A stretch of 64,000 nucleotides of DNA from positions 1-64,000 of the forward strand of contig CAJOIQ010000002.1 in NCBI GenBank assembly GCA_905234795.1. The letters run 5' to 3'. This document shows positions 52,399 to 62,166 of this stretch, one piece after another. The position numbers and the translations under genes are program-made. The number at the start of each line of letters is the position of its first letter. The first letter of the stretch is position 1. Source of the DNA: an uncultured Bacteroidales bacterium (lineage in GTDB: Bacteria; Bacteroidota; Bacteroidia; Bacteroidales; UBA932). The notes beneath the pieces are model-generated. The model worked only from the letters and a program-made list of their open reading frames with translations. It did no database searches and was not told the DNA's origin.

Positions 52399-54180
52399 TT
52401 GAGACCTCTGGAACTGCTGGCTCCCGCCAGAACCATTGACATCGGCTTCGCGGCCATTGACTGCGGAGCCGATGCCGTGTATATCGCCGGTCCGGCGTTC
52501 GGGGCGCGGCAGGCGGCAGGAAACAGCGTGGAGGACATTGCCAGACTGTGTGAGTATGCGCACCGTTTCGGGGCTCGCATCTTCGCCACGGTCAATACCA
52601 TCATCTATGAAAACGAGCTCCCGGAGGCACGAAGATTAGTGGCCGGTTTGGAACAGGCCGGAGTGGACGCCCTCATTGTGCAGGACCCGGCGGTTCTGGG
52701 AATGAGTACTACTCTGCCGATGCACGCCTCCACCCAGTGCGCCATCCGTACGCCGGAGAAAGCACGTTTTGTCGAGAGCCTGGGTTATGGCCGGTTGGTA
52801 TTGGAACGGGAACTCTCTCTGGCACAGATCAAAAGCATCGGCGCTGCCGTGGATGCCGAGATCGAATTCTTCGTACACGGGGCGTTGTGCGTATGCTACA
52901 GTGGTCAGTGTTATTTGTCAGAGCATCTCACGGGCCGCAGTGCCAACCGGGGCGAATGTGCCCAGGCCTGCCGCAGTCTATATGACCTGGAAGACGCCCA
53001 GGGCAAAGTGCTGCTGCGTAACAAGCCGCTGCTTTCCTTAAAAGATTACAACCTGCTGCACCGGCTGGAAGACCTGGCCGATGCCGGTGTCTCCTCCTTT
53101 AAAATAGAAGGCCGCCTCAAGGGAGAATCCTATGTGCGGAATGTAGTGAAGGCATACTCGGAGGCACTGGATGCCCTGATTGCCCGCTACCCGGAAAAGT
53201 ACTGCCGGGCCTCCTTCGGCCATGTTCGCGGCGGCTTTGCCCCGGACTTGGACAAGACTTTCAACCGCGGGTACACGGAACTGTTCCTGGACGGCCGCCG
53301 GGGCCAATGGGCCGCGGAAGGCGGCGGGGAGTATATCGGCCAGGTACAGCGTCTGACAAGAGACGGCTTTGTGCTGGAGCCCGCCCATCCGGGAGTCAAG
53401 TTGTCCAACGGAGACGGCTTCACCTTTGCCGGCGGCGGCTTCCGGGCCGATGTCTGCGAAGGCTTCACCGTGCACTGCAAGCAGGTGGACGGCCTGGTGC
53501 CCGGCACCAGGCTCTATCGCAACACCAGCGCCGCCTTTGAACGGCAACTGGAGGCCGCAAAACCTTTAAGGGAAATCGATGTGCGGCTGTCGGTGGCCAT
53601 TAAAGATGGCGTTCTTTCGGCCGAGGCAGTTACCGAAGACGGCCGCCAAACCATTCTAAAGGAAACCACGCCCGCCGATATTGCCCGGGAGCCGGAGAAG
53701 ATGTTGCAAACCCTGGAAGCGCAGCTGGCCAAACGCAGCGGCCGTTACGCTTTCTCCGTGGCCGATGTGAAGGTGAACGGCCCCATCCCTTTCATGCCAG
53801 CCTCCTTCCTCAACGGCGTCCGCCGTTCATTGGCCGATCAATTGGACCGGATGCCCGTTCATGCCAGACCCTTGCAAAAGGGCATCGTCAATCCTTCCGT
53901 CGGCAGCCCCGAAACACTCTCCTACAAAGCCAATATTGCCAACTCCGAGGATCGGCACATCTATGCCGAAAGAGGCACCCAAACCATGGAGGAGGCCTAT
54001 GAACTCAGTCATCGGCCCGGCGTGGAATACATGCGCACCAAGTACTGCATCCGCCACGAACTGGGTCTATGCCCCAAACAGGGCAAGGAGCAAAAAGCGG
54101 AACCGCTCTTCCTCCGAAACGGAAAAGAGCGGCTCCAACTTACATTCAATTGCGCCGTCTGTGAAATGACGGTAAGCTAG
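52399..54180 (+). CDS. U32-family peptidase-like protein (RNA hydroxylation type)
   Basis: The 593-residue protein opens MRPLELLAPARTIDIGFAAIDCGADAVY and carries the U32 signature EFFVHGALCVCYSGQCYLSEHL with Cys clusters and NRGECAQACR. Relatives (TrhP, RlhA) hydroxylate tRNA or rRNA with prephenate, so 'peptidase' may be a misnomer. A DUF3656-like insertion and C-terminal KYCIRHELGLCPKQ follow. TTG at 52399 is chosen as start, because no ATG precedes the conserved first strand and the previous stop is 3 nt away. Confidence 0.88.
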   Translation: MRPLELLAPARTIDIGFAAIDCGADAVYIAGPAFGARQAAGNSVEDIARLCEYAHRFGARIFATVNTIIYENELPEARRLVAGLEQAGVDALIVQDPAVLGMSTTLPMHASTQCAIRTPEKARFVESLGYGRLVLERELSLAQIKSIGAAVDAEIEFFVHGALCVCYSGQCYLSEHLTGRSANRGECAQACRSLYDLEDAQGKVLLRNKPLLSLKDYNLLHRLEDLADAGVSSFKIEGRLKGESYVRNVVKAYSEALDALIARYPEKYCRASFGHVRGGFAPDLDKTFNRGYTELFLDGRRGQWAAEGGGEYIGQVQRLTRDGFVLEPAHPGVKLSNGDGFTFAGGGFRADVCEGFTVHCKQVDGLVPGTRLYRNTSAAFERQLEAAKPLREIDVRLSVAIKDGVLSAEAVTEDGRQTILKETTPADIAREPEKMLQTLEAQLAKRSGRYAFSVADVKVNGPIPFMPASFLNGVRRSLADQLDRMPVHARPLQKGIVNPSVGSPETLSYKANIANSEDRHIYAERGTQTMEEAYELSHRPGVEYMRTKYCIRHELGLCPKQGKEQKAEPLFLRNGKERLQLTFNCAVCEMTVS

Positions 54181-54183
54181 TGC

Positions 54184-55347
54184 TTATATCAGCTCCAATA
54201 CCAGTTCCACATCCCCGAAGCTTTGCACTTGACCGCTGTATTTCTCAATGAAGCGGCGGGTGAGGGAGCCGCGCCAGACAATGTCGTCGCGGGAATAGAG
54301 GGGCAGTTCCAGGTCGATGCCGTAGCTCTTGGAGTCGTATTTGACCGTAGCGCTGCACTTCCAGGTTTTGCGGGTGCCGCCGTCGTCCTCAATCATCATG
54401 AAGGCATAGTTGGACAGGCGGGTGTCCCACTCCGACACCAGCACGGCGTTGAAAGGAATCACTTCCCCCACCTGCTTGCGGCGTACCACAATCATGAAAT
54501 CCGTAATGAGGGGGTCGTAGAGCAGGAGTTCGGCCTCCGTGCTGGCCACAAAGTCCTGCGCCGACGCCACTTTCACAAAGAACTCCGACGCCCCGGCGAA
54601 CCAGGAATCGTACTGCCGATTGGCTTTGAAAGAGCGCAGGACCAGGGTTTTCAACTCCTCCTCCTCCTTGCCCGCTTTCACCAGGATGTCTCCGCCGCCC
54701 TGGCCCCAGGAAGGATCCTCCCGGCGGCGCATCTCCAGGGACTTGTACTCGGCATCGGAGTTGCGGTTCACCACCCATACCGGGCGCTCCAGGGTCATCT
54801 GCTCGTCCACCATCACCTTCTTCACGCTGCCGTCCGGGAGCACCTCATAGCCCTCGTTGTACACGGCGCCCTCTCCGGGGTCATAGGTAATGACGGGCAG
54901 CGAGCGGCCATCCCAATCGGCCGAACCCGGCCAGTAAATCTGCACGTCGGAGAGCGCCAGGGAGTCCAGCCAGGCCGATGCATCGGTCCCCGCCTTGGTG
55001 GCCAGCAGCGCTTCCCGCAAGGCATCCCGCAGGGGATGGCGGTACGTATCGGCCTTGGTGGGAGAGGCGCCCACGCCCGTGCCCGGGGCCTCGAAGAGGT
55101 CCTTCATCCGGTATTCCTCGTCATAGCCGTTGCCGGCCGACACGACCGCCGCGCTGTGGACTTCCTCCAGGTGCTCGGCCTCCAAAGAGACGGAAGAGAG
55201 CAGCCTGGCCACATCGGACAGCGAGACGAAGGCCGGCGGCTCCGGTGCATCTTCTTCCGTACCATTGATCTGTTCTTTATTGCAGCCCATGAAAAGGGCC
55301 GCCACGCTGGCCACAAGGGCCCATTGAAACCATTTACCGTACTTCAT
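54184..55347 (-). CDS. Hypothetical lipoprotein, no recognised family
   Basis: The 387-residue protein starts at ATG 55347 (MKYGKWFQ); a 30-residue upstream extension lies in the promoter. The signal peptide ends in lipobox LFMGC (Cys22). The mature part is mixed alpha/beta with a GQGGGD-containing loop and no motif I recognise. It is isolated: convergent with the U32 gene and downstream of prmC with its own promoter and an operator-like palindrome. Confidence 0.65.
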   Translation of the reverse strand: MKYGKWFQWALVASVAALFMGCNKEQINGTEEDAPEPPAFVSLSDVARLLSSVSLEAEHLEEVHSAAVVSAGNGYDEEYRMKDLFEAPGTGVGASPTKADTYRHPLRDALREALLATKAGTDASAWLDSLALSDVQIYWPGSADWDGRSLPVITYDPGEGAVYNEGYEVLPDGSVKKVMVDEQMTLERPVWVVNRNSDAEYKSLEMRRREDPSWGQGGGDILVKAGKEEEELKTLVLRSFKANRQYDSWFAGASEFFVKVASAQDFVASTEAELLLYDPLITDFMIVVRRKQVGEVIPFNAVLVSEWDTRLSNYAFMMIEDDGGTRKTWKCSATVKYDSKSYGIDLELPLYSRDDIVWRGSLTRRFIEKYSGQVQSFGDVELVLELI

Positions 55348-55370
55348 AATCCTTTTTTTGCAAAGTACAG

Positions 55371-55378
55371 CAAACTTA
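55371..55378 (-). promoter_or_regulatory. -7 box of the hypothetical lipoprotein gene
   Basis: The minus strand reads TAAGTTTG, a match to TAnnTTTG, 23 nt before the ATG. A 13-bp palindrome overlaps it. Confidence 0.5.
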
Positions 55379-55406
55379 TCCGTTTCATCAAAAATGAAAC
55401 GGATAA
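55376..55406. repeat. Perfect 13-bp palindrome overlapping a promoter
   Basis: Arms 55376-55388 and 55394-55406 (TTATCCGTTTCAT and complement) enclose a 5-nt loop. It covers the -7 to -33 region of the lipoprotein promoter, so it could be an operator or a prmC terminator with no T-tract. Confidence 0.7.
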
Positions 55407-55440
55407 TCTTAAAAAAAGGCTTTACACAACCGTGCAAGGC

Positions 55441-56343
55441 CTATTTCATGTAAAAAATGAAGCGGTTTTTGTCGTAAAAATCGGTTACGACGGAAGATTC
55501 CTGGAAGCCTGCGCCACTGAAAACCGCCAGCGTCTCCTTTCCCAGGACCTCGTTGATCTCCGTCAGGCCCTTCCCTTCCGGCGAGAGGAAACGGCTGGAC
55601 CAGCGGGCAATGGCCCGGTAGAATACCAGGGGATCGTCGTCCGGAACAAAGAGGGCCGATGCCGGTTCATAGTCCAGCACGTTGCGACGCAGCAAGGGTT
55701 TCTCCTTCTCCATGATGTAGGGAGGATTGGAGAGGATGAGGTCGAAGCTGCCGTAATTGAATTCCTGCTCCGTTTCCAGGACATCGGCCATCACAAAGGT
55801 GGGCGCCAGGGCTCCCTTGGCCTTGAGTTCCTGGGAGAAATTCTGGCTGCGGGCCACCTCCAGGGCTTTTTCGGAGATATCTACGCCCACCACACGCGCG
55901 CCGGGAACGGCCAGGGCTACGGACCAGGCGATGTTGCCCGACCCGGTGCACAGGTCCAATACCCGCACGGGCTCGGCCGATTTGCCGAAGGGGATGCGCA
56001 TGCGGCGGGTCATATCGGCCAGCTTGACGGCCTCCCGTACCAACAGCTCGGTCTCGGGACGGGGGATGAGCACATCCCGGGTCACATGGAAGGGACGGCC
56101 GCAGAACTCGGTTTTGCCAATCACGTATTGGATGGGCTCCCCGGCCTGCAGGCGCACCATGGCCTCGGCCAGGGGCTGCTCCCCTTTCTTGTCAATCTCG
56201 TACTGGGGATCAATGATATGGGTATAGTTCTTGGTGCCGATGATTTCTTCACAGAGCATCAGGACTATGCTGCGGGCCTCGGCCGTAGGGTACAGCGGCT
56301 CCAGGGCAGCAATCCCTTTTTTCAGAAAATCCGTAAGCAGCAT
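55441..56343 (-). CDS. prmC: Release factor N5-glutamine methyltransferase
   Basis: The 300-residue enzyme methylates the GGQ glutamine of release factors. Motifs are IPRPETELLV, the SAM-binding VLDLCTGSGNIA and the catalytic NPPYI. An N-terminal helical domain (about 1-85) is present. It is the last gene of the PBP1A-ddl-prmC operon (3-nt gaps). Confidence 0.95.
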   Translation of the reverse strand: MLLTDFLKKGIAALEPLYPTAEARSIVLMLCEEIIGTKNYTHIIDPQYEIDKKGEQPLAEAMVRLQAGEPIQYVIGKTEFCGRPFHVTRDVLIPRPETELLVREAVKLADMTRRMRIPFGKSAEPVRVLDLCTGSGNIAWSVALAVPGARVVGVDISEKALEVARSQNFSQELKAKGALAPTFVMADVLETEQEFNYGSFDLILSNPPYIMEKEKPLLRRNVLDYEPASALFVPDDDPLVFYRAIARWSSRFLSPEGKGLTEINEVLGKETLAVFSGAGFQESSVVTDFYDKNRFIFYMK

Positions 56344-56346
56344 GGA

Positions 56347-57369
56347 CTATGAGTTTTCTATGATGGTGGTCAGGAAATCCGTAATGCTGATACCGGCGGC
56401 GCGCACCATCTTGGGAACCAGCGAGGCGTTGGTCATTCCGGGGATGATGTTCACCTCCAGGAAATAAATGCCGTCGAGGGCCGATATATAGTCCATCCTC
56501 ACCAGGCCCTTGCAGCCCAGGTGGCGGTAGATGTTCCGGGTGATTTCCTGGATTTTTTCGGCCAGGACCACGGGAATCTCGGCGGGACACACTTCCCGGC
56601 TGAAGCCGTTGTACTTGGCGTCGTAGTCGAACCAGCCGGTAGTGGGAATGATCTCGATAACGGGGAGGGTCTTGATTTCTTTTCCGTCCCAGTAGGCCGC
56701 GCAGGTGAGTTCGTGCTCACAAGGGATAGCGGCCTCCACCAGCACGGTGTCACCCTCGGAGAAGGCATAGCGGATGGCGGCAGGCAGGTCCTCGGCCTTT
56801 TCCACCTTGGTAATGCCGAAGCTGGAACCGCCGTCGGTGGGCTTCACAAACAGCGGGAGGCCCAGGCGCTCAACGGTACGGGCGCTGAATTCCTCTACGT
56901 TCTCCCCTCCCTGGCGGATAAAGGCGTCGGGGGCCTGTTTCACAATATTGGAACCCCGCAGGTAGCTCTTGCAGGAGTATTTGTCAAAAGCCACGGTGGT
57001 AACGAAGGCGCTGCAAGTGGAATGCGGAACGCCCAGCATTTCCAGATAACCCTGCAACAGGCCGGTTTCTCCGGGCGCGCCGTGCTGCATGATGTAGGCA
57101 AAGTCGAACTTGATTTTCTCTCCCAGCACCATGACGGAGAAATCGGACTTGTCCACCACGGGCTGCGCACCCTCCGGGAAAGGCTGGCGCATGGAATTGG
57201 CCTTGCGCATGGCCACCAGTTTCCAGTCTCCGAAACGGGCGAAAATCTCGTACACGTCGTAGCTGAATTCGTCTATACGGGAGGCCGTAAATTCACCACT
57301 TCGACACGACACCTCCCACTCGGAGGAATCGCTGCCGTAAATCACGGCTATGGATTGATACTTGGACAT
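56347..57369 (-). CDS. ddl: D-alanine--D-alanine ligase
   Basis: The 340-residue ATP-grasp enzyme makes D-Ala-D-Ala for peptidoglycan. Motifs are IMQHGAPGETGLLQGYLEMLGVPHSTCS, KPTDGGSSFGI, CEHELTCAAYW and the terminal FLEVNIIPGMTNASLVPKM. It lies between PBP1A and prmC with 3-nt gaps on both sides, in a cell-wall transcription unit. Confidence 0.95.
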   Translation of the reverse strand: MSKYQSIAVIYGSDSSEWEVSCRSGEFTASRIDEFSYDVYEIFARFGDWKLVAMRKANSMRQPFPEGAQPVVDKSDFSVMVLGEKIKFDFAYIMQHGAPGETGLLQGYLEMLGVPHSTCSAFVTTVAFDKYSCKSYLRGSNIVKQAPDAFIRQGGENVEEFSARTVERLGLPLFVKPTDGGSSFGITKVEKAEDLPAAIRYAFSEGDTVLVEAAIPCEHELTCAAYWDGKEIKTLPVIEIIPTTGWFDYDAKYNGFSREVCPAEIPVVLAEKIQEITRNIYRHLGCKGLVRMDYISALDGIYFLEVNIIPGMTNASLVPKMVRAAGISITDFLTTIIENS

Positions 57370-57372
57370 AGG

Positions 57373-59694
57373 TTATTCGAAGTAATAATTCTCTAAATCG
57401 GTCTTTTCCGGGGTGGAGTCTTCTTCCATGGACGAGCACCAGGTTCCCTTGAGGGATTCGGGGAACACATCCTCGGCCGATATCCCCAGGGTTCCGTCCT
57501 TGAGCACTTTCTGCATCCAGAGACCCCAGATGGGCAGGGCCATGTTGGCACCCTGGCCCAGGTTGGTGTTGGCGAAGTGGACGTAACGGTCCTCGGCCCC
57601 CACCCAGACGCCGGCCGTGATGGTGGGCGTATAGCCGATGAACCAGCCGTCGGAGTTGTCGTTGGTGGTGCCGGTCTTGCCGGCCATCTCGTTCTTGATG
57701 CCGTATTTGAGGCGCAGACGCACGCCGGTACCGCTGTCCACCACGGAGCGCATCATATGGATCATCTCCCCGGTGGCGCGCTGCGACAGGGCCACGCGCT
57801 TGCGGTCACTGAACTGGCCCAGCACATTGCCGTCGCTGTCTTCTATCCGGGTGACGAAAACAGGGTATGTATAGACGCCGCCGGAAGGATAGGTGTTGTA
57901 GGCGGTGACCATGTCGTAGACCGAAAGGTCGGCCGCTCCCACGCACAGGGATACCACAGGATCAATGAAGCCGCCGATACCCATCTTGCGCATCATGGAC
58001 ACCATGGAAGGGGCGCCCAGCTGTTTCATGAGGTAGGCCGATACGGAGTTGGAGCTGTGGGCCAGGCCCCAGGTGAGGTCCACCATGGTTCCGTCGGCGT
58101 GCTCGTCCTGGGGAGACCAGGTTTCGTCCTCGGTCTGGATGGCGATGACCACCGGCGAATTGAGCACAGGATCACACGGAGTCATGCCGCTTTCCATGGC
58201 CTGGGTATACAGGAACGGCTTGATGGTGGAACCCACCTGCCGTTTTCCCTGACGGACGTTGTCGTACTTGAAATAACGGTAATCGGGACCGCCCACATAG
58301 GCCCTGATGTGCCCCGTGCCCGGCTCGATGGCCATGAAGGCGGCGCGGAAGAAGGACTTGTAATAGCGGATGGAGTCGTTGGGCGTCATGGTGGTGTCCC
58401 GGTATCCGGGAGCCTCCCAGGTGAAGACACGCATCTTCACGGGCTGGTCGAAGGACGCCTCAATCTCGGCATCGGTGTGGCCGGATGCCTTCATCATGCG
58501 GTTGCGGTCGCTCCAGCGGCGGGCCTGCTGCAGGTTCTTCTCAATGACCGATTTCTCGGTATCGGCCATGAACGGCGGATTGCGGCGGTATTTGAGTTCT
58601 TTCCAGAAAGCCACCTGGAGGTCTTTGCCCAGATGCTCGGCAATGGCTTCCTCGGCATAGCGCTGCATCTTGTAATTGATGGTGGTGTAGATGCGCAGGC
58701 CGTCGCGGTCCAGGTCGTAGGGCGTTCCGTCACTCTTGCTGTTCTTGTTGAGCCAGCCGTAAACGGGATCGTCGGCCCACTGGAGGGAATCCACGCGGTA
58801 GTCGTCCTCAAAATAATAGGAACTTCTCCTGGGCTTTTCGGCACTCATGGTGCGGCGCAGCATGTCCCGGAAATAAGGGCCGACGCCGGTGGTGCGGTCC
58901 CCCTTGCGGGCATGCAGGACGATGGGCAGGGCCTGCAGGGAATCGCATTCCTGACGGGTGAGGTAATTCATGCCGGCCATGCGGTCCAGCACCAGGTTGC
59001 GGCGCTTGAGGGCATTCTCCGGATTGATGGCGGGATTATAGCGCGTGGGCTTGTTCACCATGCCCACCAGCACGGCGCTTTCCTCCGTGAGAAGGTCGGC
59101 CGGCTTTTTCCCGAAAAACTGGTTGGCGGCCGATGAGATGCCATAGGAGTTGGAGCCGAAGAAGATGGCGTTCAGATACATGTCCACAATCTCCTCCTTG
59201 GTATAATTGCGCTCCAGCTTGATGGCGGTGATCCACTCCTTTAATTTAATCCATACCATCCTGGCCTTACCCACATGTTCCCCGCGGGGATACAAGGTTT
59301 TGGCCAGCTGCTGGGTGATGGTGGAGCCGCCACCCTGGGAGGAATCCCGGGACAGCAGGGTTTTGAACAGCACGCGGGCCAGGGACTCCAGGTCCACTCC
59401 GGAATGGTCATAGAAGCGCTTGTCCTCGGTGGCCACGGCAGCCTGCACCAGCGAGGGGGCCAGCTCCTCATAGCTGACGAAGGTACGGTTCTCTATATGA
59501 TAAGTGGTAAGGATCTCCCCTTCCTCGGCAATGACCTGGGTGGCCAGTTTGGTATCGGGGTTTTCCAGCTGCTCGATGGAAGGGATGTCGGCCAGCAGCC
59601 ACACCAGCACCAACAGCACCGTGAGGGCCACCACCGGGGTTACCAGCAGAATCCAAAACCACCTTACGATCTTTTTCTTCAGGACGTCCGTCAT
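57373..59694 (-). CDS. Bifunctional penicillin-binding protein 1A
   Basis: The 773-residue inner-membrane protein polymerises and cross-links peptidoglycan. One membrane helix (about 10-35) precedes the GT51 transglycosylase domain (catalytic Glu90 in ATEDKRFYDHSG; GGGSTITQQLAK). The transpeptidase domain has STIK (Ser489, Lys492), SSN (HSSNSVS) and KTGTT. Length is normal. First gene of the operon with ddl and prmC; divergent from topA. Confidence 0.95.
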   Translation of the reverse strand: MTDVLKKKIVRWFWILLVTPVVALTVLLVLVWLLADIPSIEQLENPDTKLATQVIAEEGEILTTYHIENRTFVSYEELAPSLVQAAVATEDKRFYDHSGVDLESLARVLFKTLLSRDSSQGGGSTITQQLAKTLYPRGEHVGKARMVWIKLKEWITAIKLERNYTKEEIVDMYLNAIFFGSNSYGISSAANQFFGKKPADLLTEESAVLVGMVNKPTRYNPAINPENALKRRNLVLDRMAGMNYLTRQECDSLQALPIVLHARKGDRTTGVGPYFRDMLRRTMSAEKPRRSSYYFEDDYRVDSLQWADDPVYGWLNKNSKSDGTPYDLDRDGLRIYTTINYKMQRYAEEAIAEHLGKDLQVAFWKELKYRRNPPFMADTEKSVIEKNLQQARRWSDRNRMMKASGHTDAEIEASFDQPVKMRVFTWEAPGYRDTTMTPNDSIRYYKSFFRAAFMAIEPGTGHIRAYVGGPDYRYFKYDNVRQGKRQVGSTIKPFLYTQAMESGMTPCDPVLNSPVVIAIQTEDETWSPQDEHADGTMVDLTWGLAHSSNSVSAYLMKQLGAPSMVSMMRKMGIGGFIDPVVSLCVGAADLSVYDMVTAYNTYPSGGVYTYPVFVTRIEDSDGNVLGQFSDRKRVALSQRATGEMIHMMRSVVDSGTGVRLRLKYGIKNEMAGKTGTTNDNSDGWFIGYTPTITAGVWVGAEDRYVHFANTNLGQGANMALPIWGLWMQKVLKDGTLGISAEDVFPESLKGTWCSSMEEDSTPEKTDLENYYFE

Positions 59695-59715
59695 GGTCTA
59701 AAATACCTATATAAA

Positions 59716-59732
59716 CAAGACCTAAGGTCTTG
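59716..59732. repeat. Short palindrome in the PBP1A leader
   Basis: CAAGACC-TAA-GGTCTTG has 7-bp arms. It lies between the -7 box (59748-59755) and the PBP1A start. Confidence 0.5.
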
Positions 59733-59747
59733 AAAAAATTCCAACTG

Positions 59748-59755
59748 CAAAAGTA
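59748..59755 (-). promoter_or_regulatory. -7 box of the PBP1A operon
   Basis: The minus strand reads TACTTTTG, matching TAnnTTTG, 53 nt before the ATG. Confidence 0.55.
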
Positions 59756-59813
59756 ATCAGAAAATTTGGATTTATCCCCGAAAACTCCCTTACTTTGCAG
59801 AAAATTTGAAGGT

Positions 59814-62120
59814 ATGGAAGGAAAGAATCTGGTGATCGTCGAGTCTCCCGGCAAGGTCAAAACCATACAGCAATACTTGGGGAAGGACTTCGTGGTGAAG
59901 GCTTCCATCGGCCATATCCGGGACCTGGAAGAACATAAGCTGAGCGTAGATATAGAACACGGCTTCAAGCCGGAATACATCGTTCCCTCGGACAAGAAAA
60001 AGGTGGTGGCCGACCTTAAAAAACTCTCCACCGCCGCCACCACCGTGTGGCTGGCTTCCGATGAAGACCGTGAGGGAGAGGCCATCGCCTGGCACCTGCG
60101 GGAAACGCTGGACCTGCCGCGGGAGAAAACCCGCCGCATCGTGTTCCACGAGATTACCAAACAAGCCATCCTGGAAGCCATCGAGAACCCCAGGGACATT
60201 GATATGAACCTGGTGAACGCCCAGCAGGCCCGCCGCGTGCTGGACCGTCTGGTGGGCTTTGAACTTTCCCCTATCCTGTGGCGCAAGATCCAGCCCAAGC
60301 TGAGCGCCGGACGCGTACAGAGCGTAGCCCTGCGCCTTATTGTGGACCGGGAGAAGGAAATCATGGCCTTTGTCCCGCAGCCGTATTACCGCGTGGAAGC
60401 CACCTTCTGCCCCGAGGGCAGCTCCGCCAAAGTCAAGGCTCAGCTGGACACCCGCTTCGACACCGAGGAGCAGGCCAGGAAATTCCTGGAGGATTCCATC
60501 GGCGCCACCTACCTGATCCAGTCCATCGACAAGAAAGAGGGCGTGCGCGTTCCCGCCGCCCCCTTCACCACCTCCACCCTGCAGCAGGAGGCCGCCCGGA
60601 AGTTTCACTTCCCGGTTTCCACCACCATGCGGGTAGCCCAGGCGCTGTACGAACGGGGTCTGATCACCTACATGCGTACGGACTCCACCAACCTGTCCTC
60701 CCTGGCGCTGGGAACGGCCAAACGGTTCATCCTGGACAACTTCGGCCCCGAATATTATCACTTCCGCCAGTTCCATACCAAGTCAAAGGGTGCCCAGGAG
60801 GCCCACGAAGCCATCCGTCCCACCTATCTGGACAATATTACCATTGACGGAACTCCGCAGGAGAAAAAGCTGTACGAGCTCATCTGGAAACGCACCGTAG
60901 CCTCCCAGATGGCCGAGAGCCGTGTGATGAACACCTCCCTTAAGGTGAGCATGGACAAACGCCCCGAGCAATACGGCATCCAGTCCGTGGAACTGCTCTT
61001 TGACGGTTTCATGAAAGTGTACCTGGAAGGCCGGGACGACGACGAACCCGCCGATACCGAGGAAGTCGTCCTGCCCGTTCTCCACAGAGGAGACCTCCTC
61101 CTGGAGGAAGGCGTGAACGCGCTGTGCAAATTCACGCTGCCGCCCATGCGGTACTCGGAGGCCACGCTGGTGAAAAAGCTGGAAGAGCTGGGCATCGGCC
61201 GGCCTTCCACCTATGCCACCACGGTGGACACCCTCACCCGGGGACGCGGTTACGTGGCCAAGGGCGACAAACCCGGCCAGAGTTTCAAGGTGACCAACCT
61301 TTCCCTGAAGGGTCTTACCATCAAGAGCACCCAGAAGACAGAGACCGTGGGGGCCGAGAAAGGCAAACTGCTGCCGCAGGAAATCGGCCTTATTGTGACG
61401 GACTTCCTGGTGGGCAACTTCACCGACATCCTGGACTACGACTTCACCGCCAACGTGGAGGCCGACTTCGACGACGTGGCCGAGGGAAAGAAAGAGTGGA
61501 GCCGCACCATCAACGCCTTCTACAACCCCTTCCACAAGCACGTGGAGGAGGTGATGCAGGACCGCACCTATAACAAGGTAATCCGGGAGATCGGCATTGC
61601 GCCGGACGGAGACAAGGTGATTGCCGCCTTCGGCAAATTCGGCCCTTATGTGCAGAAGGGAGACGGCGAAAAACGCCAGAGTGCATCGCTGGGGAAGGGG
61701 CAACTGATTGAAACCATCACCCTGGAAGAGGCCCTCAAGCTGCTGGAACTCCCGCGCACCGTGGGCCAGGTGGACGGTGTGGACGTAGTGGCCACCCGGG
61801 GCAAGTTCGGGCCCTACTTAAAATACGGAAGCAAAAATGTGAAACTTCCCCGTTCCGCCGATCCCCTCACCATTTCTCTGGAGGAATGCGAAGCGCTAAT
61901 TCGCGAATCTTCAGACGATAAGGCCACCGGCGCCTATATCGCCGAGTTCGGTGACATAAAAGTAGTCAATGGCCGATACGGCCCTTATATCAAGCAGGGT
62001 ACTTCCAATTTTAAAATTCCCAGGGGAACGGACGCCGCTTCTCTTACAGAGGCTGACTGTCAGGCGATTATCGCCGGAAGTGAGCCTACAAAAAAATTCA
62101 CCCGCAAGAGCAGAAAATAA
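59814..62120 (+). CDS. topA: DNA topoisomerase I
   Basis: The 768-residue type IA enzyme relaxes negative supercoils. The Toprim domain has Glu10 (VIVESPGK) and DxD at Asp83/Asp85 (ASDEDREGE). Catalytic Tyr286 lies in ERGLITYMRTDSTN. The C-terminus carries topoisomerase C-terminal repeats (GKFGPYLKYG, GRYGPYIKQG) in place of Cys4 zinc ribbons. ATG 59814 (MEGKNLVIVESP) is chosen over an upstream start that adds 16 poorly conserved residues. Confidence 0.96.
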   Translation: MEGKNLVIVESPGKVKTIQQYLGKDFVVKASIGHIRDLEEHKLSVDIEHGFKPEYIVPSDKKKVVADLKKLSTAATTVWLASDEDREGEAIAWHLRETLDLPREKTRRIVFHEITKQAILEAIENPRDIDMNLVNAQQARRVLDRLVGFELSPILWRKIQPKLSAGRVQSVALRLIVDREKEIMAFVPQPYYRVEATFCPEGSSAKVKAQLDTRFDTEEQARKFLEDSIGATYLIQSIDKKEGVRVPAAPFTTSTLQQEAARKFHFPVSTTMRVAQALYERGLITYMRTDSTNLSSLALGTAKRFILDNFGPEYYHFRQFHTKSKGAQEAHEAIRPTYLDNITIDGTPQEKKLYELIWKRTVASQMAESRVMNTSLKVSMDKRPEQYGIQSVELLFDGFMKVYLEGRDDDEPADTEEVVLPVLHRGDLLLEEGVNALCKFTLPPMRYSEATLVKKLEELGIGRPSTYATTVDTLTRGRGYVAKGDKPGQSFKVTNLSLKGLTIKSTQKTETVGAEKGKLLPQEIGLIVTDFLVGNFTDILDYDFTANVEADFDDVAEGKKEWSRTINAFYNPFHKHVEEVMQDRTYNKVIREIGIAPDGDKVIAAFGKFGPYVQKGDGEKRQSASLGKGQLIETITLEEALKLLELPRTVGQVDGVDVVATRGKFGPYLKYGSKNVKLPRSADPLTISLEECEALIRESSDDKATGAYIAEFGDIKVVNGRYGPYIKQGTSNFKIPRGTDAASLTEADCQAIIAGSEPTKKFTRKSRK

Positions 62121-62130
62121 ATAATTTTTG

Positions 62131-62138
62131 TATCTTTG
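62131..62138 (+). promoter_or_regulatory. -7 box of the Lrp-type regulator
   Basis: TATCTTTG, perfect consensus, begins 11 nt after the topA stop codon and lies 28 nt before the ATG. Confidence 0.65.
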
Positions 62139-62166
62139 TGGCGGTTAGTTTAAAATTGTAAGTAGA

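Noticed and set aside
52399..54180. Starting the U32 gene at the first ATG.
   Set aside because: The first in-frame Met is about 100 residues inside the conserved domain; TTG 52399 gives the family N-terminus.
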